Assembly: GCA_937899715.1 (NCBI GenBank)
Contig: CALCNX010000140.1
Span: 1-16,293 of the forward strand
Origin: an uncultured bacterium
GTDB lineage: Bacteria; Bacteroidota; Ignavibacteria; Kapaibacteriales; UBA4661
Reading direction: 5' to 3'
DNA: 16,293 nucleotides
A model generated the notes under the pieces. That model was not told where the DNA came from. It saw only the letters and a list, made by a program, of their open reading frames with translations, and ran no database searches. A program made the translations under genes and the position numbers. Shown piece by piece: positions 12,583-16,293 of the stretch. Positions within the stretch are counted from its first letter, which is position 1, and every line of letters begins with the position of its first letter.

Positions 12583-12749
12583 ATCGCCAGTGGCGGGTCA
12601 TCGTCTCGGTCGTTGAATATCCGGTCAGCCGCTCTCCTTAACCGTCTGTCACGCAACATATTGGCAAGTGGCGTTAGCGCTATGCGCAACGCGAATGCTA
12701 CAACGAGGATGCCGATAGGCAGCAAGAGAACCAGTTCGGGGTTTTTCAT
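12579..12749 (-). CDS. Single-span membrane microprotein (56 aa)
   Basis: Starts MKNPELVLLLPIGILVVAFA: a hydrophobic span at residues about 5-25, then a strongly basic segment (MLRDRRLRRAADRIF) and an acidic end (NDRDDDPPLAI). The positive charges after the span place the C-terminus in the cytoplasm. It lies 7 nt downstream of the 142-aa gene and fills an otherwise empty stretch. Function unknown; small early membrane proteins of phages often change the host envelope or block superinfection, but nothing here shows that. Confidence 0.6.
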   Translation of the reverse strand: MKNPELVLLLPIGILVVAFALRIALTPLANMLRDRRLRRAADRIFNDRDDDPPLAI

Positions 12750-12756
12750 GTGGCTT

Positions 12757-13185
12757 TTAGGTGATTTCTTGGAAAATCGGTGGTGGTGCGTCTTGTGAGA
12801 ATGGAAGGCGCTTGATATCTACACCCTGTGCTTTAAGCTGCTTCTCAGCAACCAAAATTGCATCATGCAACTCCCATTGCGCAAGGTTTAGTTTTTCAAG
12901 AACAAGCTCCACAGATGGCTGTTTATGTTCGGGGTCAGCGCTGGGCATTGCCTCCTGCAAGGCTTCAGAGACTCTTATGATAACATCGTTAATGTCAAGT
13001 TGCAGAACACCGTGCGTATGCACTTCTCGCCGTGGATAGCGCAGCGAAAGTAAATCTGCTTCTTTGCGGGCTTCCAAGCGCTCCGGCTTGGATTGTGGTT
13101 CCGGCGTGAAAAGATGCAGCAAAAACGTGTTTTGCCGCCCTTTGTGCGTGTGCGATGTACGCCGCACTACGATTGCTTTTTCCAT
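12757..13185 (-). CDS. Hypothetical protein (142 aa)
   Basis: Starts MEKAIVVRRTSHTHKGRQNT, with a beta-rich first half (FLLHLFTPEPQ, REVHTHGVLQLDINDVIIRV) and a helical second half (LVLEKLNLAQWELHDAILVA) ending with PFSQDAPPPIFQEIT. No family recognised and the ribosome binding site is weak. It is the first protein gene after the tRNA and its downstream hairpin. Frame and strand fit the operon. Confidence 0.68.
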   Translation of the reverse strand: MEKAIVVRRTSHTHKGRQNTFLLHLFTPEPQSKPERLEARKEADLLSLRYPRREVHTHGVLQLDINDVIIRVSEALQEAMPSADPEHKQPSVELVLEKLNLAQWELHDAILVAEKQLKAQGVDIKRLPFSQDAPPPIFQEIT

Positions 13186-13216
13186 GCTTTTTGTGTAAAT
13201 TGCGGTTGTTAGAACA

Positions 13217-13259
13217 CGGCTTATTGCTCCTTTGGTTTGGCGACCGGAGCGGTAAGCCG
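13217..13259 (-). other. Stable hairpin just 3' of the tRNA
   Basis: On the minus strand CGGCTTA-cc-GCTCC (13259-13248) pairs with GGAGC-aa-TAAGCCG (13228-13217), that is 7 plus 5 base pairs separated by a 2x2 internal loop. It starts 12 nt after the tRNA discriminator base. No T tract follows, so it is more likely an RNA-processing or stability element than an intrinsic terminator. Confidence 0.5.
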
Positions 13260-13270
13260 TTTTGCTTTTG

Positions 13271-13342
13271 TAGCGGGGACAGGATTTGAACCTGTGACCT
13301 TTGGTTTATGAGACCAACGAGCTACCGCTGCTCTACCCCGCT
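13271..13342 (-). tRNA. tRNA-Met (CAU), initiator-like
   Basis: 72 nt without encoded CCA. Acceptor AGCGGGG/CCCCGCT with A73, D stem GAGC/GCTC, anticodon stem TTGGT/ACCAA with loop CTCATAA (anticodon CAU), and T arm ACAGG-TTCAAAT-CCTGT all pair fully. Initiator features are present: the purine-pyrimidine A11-U24 pair, acceptor positions 2-7 GCGGGG as in E. coli tRNA-fMet, and two of the three G-C pairs at 29-31/39-41 (the third is U-A). Unlike bacterial initiators, positions 1 and 72 can pair, as A-U. It sits inside the phage early operon between the excisionase-like gene and small orphan genes. The only alternative I consider is a tRNA-Ile2 with lysidine, for which the D stem is wrong. Confidence 0.93.
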
Positions 13343-13346
13343 ATGT

Positions 13347-13373
13347 TTTCCCCTTGCATGAGAGTTTGTGTGT
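13347..13373 (+). repeat. 27-nt exact repeat, copy A, in the tRNA 5' leader
   Basis: Identical to minus-strand 845-871. In the minus-strand transcript it lies between the stop of the excisionase-like gene (13381) and the tRNA 5' end (13342) and reads as the exact complement of the leader of the 595-816 gene. RNase P cleavage at the tRNA 5' end would release it on an RNA whose 3' end is just past the repeat. Confidence 0.92.
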
Positions 13374-13380
13374 TCAGTTT

Positions 13381-13650
13381 TCAAGCAAAAATTTCGTCTA
13401 TCGTTTTCGGTACATAGCCGCTCTCTTTTCGGGCAATGATGCGTTTCCTCGGCTTCTTCGGGGCGCTCTTCTGCTCTTGCTCTCGTAACCAGCGCTCAAA
13501 CTCTTCTACTGTCACCCGTCGTGCCTTCTTGCCACCGCCGTAGTCAGCAACTTCAATCACCAGCATATCACCGCTCCGCATAAGCTGACGCGCTTTGCCT
13601 GTACCGATGCACAGGCGCTGTGCTATATCGTTGTGGGTTAGTGTTTGCAT
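13381..13650 (-). CDS. Excisionase/MerR-like helix-turn-helix protein (89 aa)
   Basis: MQTLTHNDIAQRLCIGTGKA...MLVIEVADYGGGKKARRVTVEEF matches the compact winged HTH of excisionase- and AlpA-type proteins: a first helix pair that reads DNA, then a beta wing with a conserved RRVTVEEFERWL ending. The C-terminal 25 residues are very basic (SAPKKPRKRIIARKESGY). Family members either direct excision with an integrase or act as early regulators. No integrase is in the window, so the regulator role is equally possible. It starts 3 nt after the upstream gene's stop. Confidence 0.75.
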   Translation of the reverse strand: MQTLTHNDIAQRLCIGTGKARQLMRSGDMLVIEVADYGGGKKARRVTVEEFERWLREQEQKSAPKKPRKRIIARKESGYVPKTIDEIFA

Positions 13651-13653
13651 GGA

Positions 13654-13839
13654 TTATTGCGCCTCTTGTGGCACGGTAATTGAACGTATAACAGCGCTGC
13701 TCTCGGCTTCCCGCTCCATTAGAATTTGTAATATCTCCGCCGTTGTTGCAGAGATGCTCTCTTTTTTGAGGAATGCTTTTAAGCGCAGCCACTCGTAAAC
13801 GTCCTCCGATACATACGCTTGCAGACTTTGCTTTTCCAT
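13654..13839 (-). CDS. Ribbon-helix-helix DNA-binding protein (61 aa), first gene of the early operon
   Basis: MEKQSLQAYVSEDVYEWLRL...SATTAEILQILMEREA has the strand (SLQAYVS), helix and helix arrangement of Arc/CopG-type dimeric repressors. Its place as the first gene from the early promoter, opposite the repressor gene, is that of a Cro-type or early autoregulator. The 23-bp palindrome at 13876-13898, between the predicted transcription start and its ATG, is a candidate binding site. The C-terminal 20 residues are variable. The ribosome binding site is weak (GAGAAAAG). Confidence 0.72.
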   Translation of the reverse strand: MEKQSLQAYVSEDVYEWLRLKAFLKKESISATTAEILQILMEREAESSAVIRSITVPQEAQ

Positions 13840-13875
13840 TACTTTTCTCTTGCGTAGTGGTTACTTTTTGCTATT

Positions 13876-13898
13876 TTACCAAAGCACTGCTTTAGTAA
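13876..13898. promoter_or_regulatory. 23-bp palindromic operator candidate
   Basis: TTAC-c-AAAGCA-c-TGCTTT-a-GTAA: ten matched pairs around a single central base with one mismatched position. It lies just downstream of the predicted start of early transcription and 37 bp before the first early gene, so a bound protein would block the early operon. It differs from the AAATCA/TGATTT sites nearby, suggesting a second regulator. Confidence 0.6.
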
Positions 13899-13903
13899 CG
13901 TTT

Positions 13904-13957
13904 TGATTTAGACAAATATAAATCATTTGATTTGTTTTCGCAAGAAAATAAATCAAA
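13904..13957. promoter_or_regulatory. Nested inverted repeats with four TGATTT/AAATCA half-sites
   Basis: Half-sites TGATTT at 13904 and 13928, and AAATCA at 13920 and 13950, alternate in orientation. The outer part forms a 32-bp inverted repeat (13926-13957), TTTGATTT-g-TTTTC-gcaa-GAAAA-t-AAATCAAA, with 13 of 14 pairs. The sites overlap the -33 and -7 elements of the early promoter and end 15 bp before the repressor start, so the likely ligand is the HTH repressor encoded at 13973. Confidence 0.65.
13913..13943 (-). promoter_or_regulatory. FCB-type early promoter (TTG-N20-TATATTTG)
   Basis: On the minus strand TTG (13943-13941), 20 nt, then TATATTTG (13920-13913), matching the Bacteroidota -33/-7 consensus. 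The predicted start near 13906 gives a leader of about 65 nt to the first early gene. Both elements are covered by the inverted repeats above, as expected of a repressible lytic promoter. Confidence 0.65.
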
Positions 13958-13972
13958 CAATGTATTTTTTTT

Positions 13973-14380
13973 ATGGAAACTAAAGGCAATCGTTTACGAA
14001 GTTTTGCAAAAGCGCGATGTGGCACATTGGTTGCTTTTGCTTCTTTATTGGGTGTAGCACCTCAGCAGTTGCAGCCCTATGTGTCTAATAAACGGTTCCC
14101 CCAGGACGACATTCTTGAAAAGATGGCTGCAATGGGTTGTAATATCCACTGGCTATTAACCGGTGAAGGTGCTATGTACGCCGATAATGAAGCAGGGCGC
14201 GAATTGTATAAGAAGTCCCCGAAAGCACAAGAATTTGACAAAAACGAAAAAAATCCTAATCCGGTAGTAATGATACCACAATTCCAAATAAACGCAGCGG
14301 CAGCCCTCCCTGACACATTGCGTGAAATCGAAACCGACATAAAACAGGTTCTCTCCAAAATTCAATCTATTCTACAATGA
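13973..14380 (+). CDS. CI-like helix-turn-helix repressor subunit (no protease domain)
   Basis: 135 residues. Residues about 7-67 (LRSFAKARCGTLVAFASLLG...NIHWLLTGEGAMYA) match the HTH domain of phage CI repressors, including the typical NIHWLLTGEG ending. The usual C-terminal S24 domain is absent; instead there is a linker and a predicted coiled coil (LPDTLREIETDIKQVLSKIQ). It ends in an ATGA overlap with the separate S24 gene. An Ala74-Gly75 pair (DNEAGREL) just after the HTH domain resembles LexA-type cleavage sites. It should bind the inverted repeats directly upstream to hold the early promoter off in lysogeny. No Shine-Dalgarno; the T-rich leader is short. Confident as a repressor, less so on the cleavage idea. 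Confidence 0.85.
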   Translation: METKGNRLRSFAKARCGTLVAFASLLGVAPQQLQPYVSNKRFPQDDILEKMAAMGCNIHWLLTGEGAMYADNEAGRELYKKSPKAQEFDKNEKNPNPVVMIPQFQINAAAALPDTLREIETDIKQVLSKIQSILQ

Positions 14381-14775
14381 TTACCTATATCCCTCTGTTC
14401 TACGGCGCTCCATGCGGCAGCCTTGACGACATTCTCGACGATGATACACATGACTATCTCCCCGTACCAGAATCCCTTTCTTACGGTCGAAAGTTGTTTT
14501 CAATTCAGGTAACAGGCAACTCAATGCTTGACGCAAATATCGAAAGCGGTGACTGCATAATCGTTGACGGTTCGCAGCAATCGCCGGAGACAGCCGTAGG
14601 ACGAATTATTGTTGCCTCAGTTGACAACAAAATCACAATCAAACGGCTGCGTATCAGCGACGATGGGTATATTTTGCAACCTGAAAACCCTGCTTACAAG
14701 CCCTATCATATACAGAAATATGAGGATTTCCACGTTATGGGTGTTGTTATCTCTGTGCAGAAAGAAGTTCGATAA
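14377..14775 (+). CDS. LexA/UmuD-like S24 autoprotease, stand-alone
   Basis: 132 residues aligning end to end with the UmuD fold: a candidate self-cleavage site C13-G14 (YGAPCGSLDD; UmuD also cuts at Cys-Gly), nucleophile Ser49 (VTGNSMLDANIESGD) and general base Lys89 (DNKITIKRL). Known family members self-cleave when RecA filaments form during DNA damage. It overlaps the HTH gene by 4 nt, so the two products are probably made in equal amounts and act together as a two-piece repressor. No umuC follows, so a mutagenesis role is unlikely. Catalytic residues are all present. Confidence 0.9.
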   Translation: MITYIPLFYGAPCGSLDDILDDDTHDYLPVPESLSYGRKLFSIQVTGNSMLDANIESGDCIIVDGSQQSPETAVGRIIVASVDNKITIKRLRISDDGYILQPENPAYKPYHIQKYEDFHVMGVVISVQKEVR

Positions 14776-14796
14776 ATTCTCGTGATTTTTATCCAA

Positions 14797-14804
14797 TAAG
14801 TTTG
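14797..14804 (+). promoter_or_regulatory. Candidate FCB-type -7 box (TAAGTTTG) for the cargo genes
   Basis: TAAGTTTG matches TAnnTTTG exactly and lies 30 bp before the ATG at 14834, giving a leader of about 20 nt with AAAGGG as ribosome binding site. No clear TTG lies 20 nt upstream. It would let the cargo genes be expressed separately from the repressor. Confidence 0.42.
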
Positions 14805-14833
14805 TTTTCTCCTGTTCTCTGAAAGGGTTTTGT

Positions 14834-15025
14834 ATGAGAGTATTTGTCTCGGCAATGTTTGTAATATCCATTGCTTTTTCGCCTATTGCTTTCGCTGGGA
14901 CTTGCAAAGGTAGCTCTTCTTGCACGGCTTGTAAGAATTGTGCGAAGTGTAAGCATTGCTCTACAAAGGGTAATTCGTGTGGTGTTTGCGCCAAGAAAAC
15001 TAGCGGGAAGGTAGCGGTAAAATGA
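14834..15025 (+). CDS. Secreted cysteine-rich peptide (63 aa)
   Basis: A signal peptide (MRVFVSAMFVISIAFSPIAFA, cleavage likely after AFA) is followed by a mature peptide of about 42 residues with eight cysteines, mostly in CxxC spacing: TCKGSSSCTACKNCAKCKHC and NSCGVC, then a Lys-rich tail. Exported peptides of this look occur in Bacteroidota genomes and mobile elements without known function (memory, unchecked). The spacing allows metal binding as in metallothioneins, or a disulfide-knotted peptide in the periplasm. ATG preceded by AAAGGG. It overlaps the next gene by 4 nt and is probably co-expressed with it. Confidence 0.75.
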   Translation: MRVFVSAMFVISIAFSPIAFAGTCKGSSSCTACKNCAKCKHCSTKGNSCGVCAKKTSGKVAVK

Positions 15026-15636
15026 GGCTTGCTGTTTTCCTACTTTTGCTTTTCCCTGTGTGTTCACTTGCACAGCTTGCCGATTGCGAGGGTGTTATCC
15101 TCCATGGTAAAAAAGACTTCGTTTTGCGCTGGGACTCCGACACAACAACTATCCAAAAGGCACTTTGGCAGGTCTTTGGGAAGAAGAATGTTGATGTAGT
15201 TCGTGATTACCCAAGTAATGGGCATTTGAGGTATGATTGTTTTGCAGCAGGATTTACGAGATTTAGCTTCACATGGTCGCCCTATGACAAAATGTATTTG
15301 TTTCAGCACGAAACAGACAATTCTTTTGCAACGATTGGGCAAAAAGAAGTTGAATTCCAGAGATTGAAAAAATATCTACAAGCAATCGTTAACTGGTACG
15401 CCATGGAATCATCAAACGCTCCCAATGCTGACAGCACTATCTCTGAATATATTAAACTTGAAAAATATCGTTCTTCAAACGAAGATGAAGTTACCTATAC
15501 ATTCCCGCTTCGTTGTAGCCCTAAGGTTGAACGGTTCGTTCAGGTCAAACAAGGCATAAAGCCATATGAATACAAAAGCAAATATTATGTAATGCGAAAA
15601 ACTACTATTTCTATCTATCAAAGCGATTTGGAATAA
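15022..15636 (+). CDS. Secreted protein of unknown function (204 aa)
   Basis: A signal peptide (MRLAVFLLLLFPVCSLA) leads into a mature domain with strands and charged loops: LADCEGVILHGKKDFVLRWD, FSFTWSPYDKMYLFQHETD, YTFPLRCSPKVERFVQVKQG. Three mature Cys could form a disulfide. No family recognised. It starts in an ATGA overlap with the cysteine-rich peptide, so the two may be made as a pair and work together outside the cytoplasm. It may be lysogenic-conversion cargo, or host DNA if the prophage ends before it. Confidence 0.72.
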   Translation: MRLAVFLLLLFPVCSLAQLADCEGVILHGKKDFVLRWDSDTTTIQKALWQVFGKKNVDVVRDYPSNGHLRYDCFAAGFTRFSFTWSPYDKMYLFQHETDNSFATIGQKEVEFQRLKKYLQAIVNWYAMESSNAPNADSTISEYIKLEKYRSSNEDEVTYTFPLRCSPKVERFVQVKQGIKPYEYKSKYYVMRKTTISIYQSDLE

Positions 15637-15646
15637 ATATCTACTT

Positions 15647-16293
15647 ATGAAAAAACTTCTCCTTTCGCTCCTTCTCTTATCCGCCTGCACAAGCACGGGA
15701 CCGGATAACAAAACACCCGAAACCTACAAGCCTCAAGCCGTTGACACACAAAATCCAATCCGAATGTATTGGGTAAGACCTTCGACAGGTGTTCCGGGCG
15801 GTGGCTCAAATCCCAATTTCTTTGTACGCGGCTGGTCTGTCTGGCTTGTCAATACAAGCGATTCAGATTTTACGCCCTATAACTGGCGTATTCGCACATC
15901 GGGCGGCAGAGAGGAAATTTACAGCATCAACGGAAATCAACGCACTCTTATCCCTGCTCGTGGTGCTGTTGCAATGCAGGGTACGAATCGTTTCTTAGAC
16001 ACAACCGCAAGTTTTGCAACGCTTGTAACATCAACAGGCACAGAAGTACAAACGGTAAATTGGCAACAAGCGCCGTATTCGACGACAATCCAAGCCTTCC
16101 CCAAGCCTCCGAACACGCCTTTTGTATTGTTCCGTGTTATGCCCGATCCTATGGGTATAGATGATGAAAGAGAAGAAATTTGGGTTCAGAATATATCTGA
16201 TACGGCTGTTTCGCCTTCCGGTTGGAAGATTCGCAGCACAAGCGGCAATCAAGAGCAGTTGTTTTTAGACTTGGAGAAGATAGGCGCACAGGC
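15647..16293 (+). CDS. Lipoprotein with lamin-tail-like domain(s), partial at right edge
   Basis: The ATG at 15647 begins MKKLLLSLLLLSACTSTGPD, a lipoprotein signal peptide with lipobox LSAC, so the mature Cys would be lipidated and the protein anchored at the outer or inner membrane. About 215 residues are visible and the frame is open at the edge. The last 50 residues (VLFRVMPDPMGIDDEREEIW...NISDTAVSPSGWKIRSTSG) fit the lamin tail domain (LTD), an Ig-like fold common on exported FCB proteins. The earlier part (GWSVWLVNTSDSDFTPYNWR) looks like a second, diverged copy. LTD proteins are often surface adhesins or parts of secreted enzymes. It lies 10 nt after the previous stop. Confidence 0.78.
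   Translation, partial: MKKLLLSLLLLSACTSTGPDNKTPETYKPQAVDTQNPIRMYWVRPSTGVPGGGSNPNFFVRGWSVWLVNTSDSDFTPYNWRIRTSGGREEIYSINGNQRTLIPARGAVAMQGTNRFLDTTASFATLVTSTGTEVQTVNWQQAPYSTTIQAFPKPPNTPFVLFRVMPDPMGIDDEREEIWVQNISDTAVSPSGWKIRSTSGNQEQLFLDLEKIGAQ

Noticed and set aside
845..13373. The 27-nt repeats as attL/attR integration sites
   Set aside because: They are inverted, not direct, both lie inside the early operon, and no integrase is adjacent; copy A is 5' of the tRNA and not in its 3' end.
14377..14775. UmuD of a host umuDC operon
   Set aside because: No umuC follows; it is coupled to a CI-like HTH gene next to a phage operator region, so a repressor role is favoured.

Overview
The window reads as the early (replication and recombination) half of a temperate double-stranded DNA bacteriophage or prophage, with its immunity switch and a short block of secreted-protein cargo genes at the right end. 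The host is probably a member of the Bacteroidota/Chlorobiota (FCB) group. The sequence reason is that the control regions carry -7 boxes of the TAnnTTTG type: TATATTTG in the switch region with TTG 20 nt upstream, TATCTTTG on the left, and TAAGTTTG before the cargo genes. Several genes also have strong Shine-Dalgarno sequences (GGAGG), which Bacteroidia rarely use, so a Chlorobiota/Ignavibacteria-like host is the better guess. This is an inference, not an identification.

Layout. From 13839 down to 595 nearly everything lies on the minus strand in one tightly packed operon, with many ATGA or TGATG stop/start overlaps. In transcription order it holds: a ribbon-helix-helix regulator and an excisionase-like HTH protein; an initiator-like tRNA-Met(CAU); small orphan genes; a Sak4-like RecA-fold ATPase; a RecB/Cas4-like PD-(D/E)XK exonuclease; a NinB-like protein; a frameshift-linked gene pair; an SF2 helicase; a resolvase-like nuclease; a winged-helix replication initiator-like protein; and a T7 gp4/Twinkle-like primase-helicase. 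A tail of microproteins follows, several with CxxC zinc ribbons, and then an HTH gene. Left of that, a separate minus-strand gene with its own candidate promoter runs off the window and may begin the next, perhaps late, region.

At 13840-13972 lies a divergent control region with nested palindromes. To its right on the plus strand are a two-gene repressor (a CI-like HTH protein overlapping a LexA/UmuD-like S24 protease by 4 nt), a separate promoter, a signal-peptide-bearing cysteine-rich peptide, a secreted unknown protein, and a lipoprotein with a lamin-tail-like domain that runs off the right edge. These last genes look like lysogenic-conversion cargo or flanking host DNA. No integrase, DNA polymerase, terminase or capsid gene is visible.

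The most interesting observations are three. First, an exact 27-nt sequence occurs twice, 12.5 kb apart in inverted orientation. As RNA the copy in the tRNA 5' leader is perfectly complementary to the leader of the HTH gene at 595-816, where a hairpin hides the ribosome binding site; this looks like a natural trans-activating riboregulator. Second, there is a candidate programmed -1 frameshift (G GGA AAG directly before a stop, with GC-rich stems downstream) joining a 150-residue early protein to a zinc-binding tail. Third, the repressor is split into separate DNA-binding and autoprotease genes. All are predictions from sequence reading alone.
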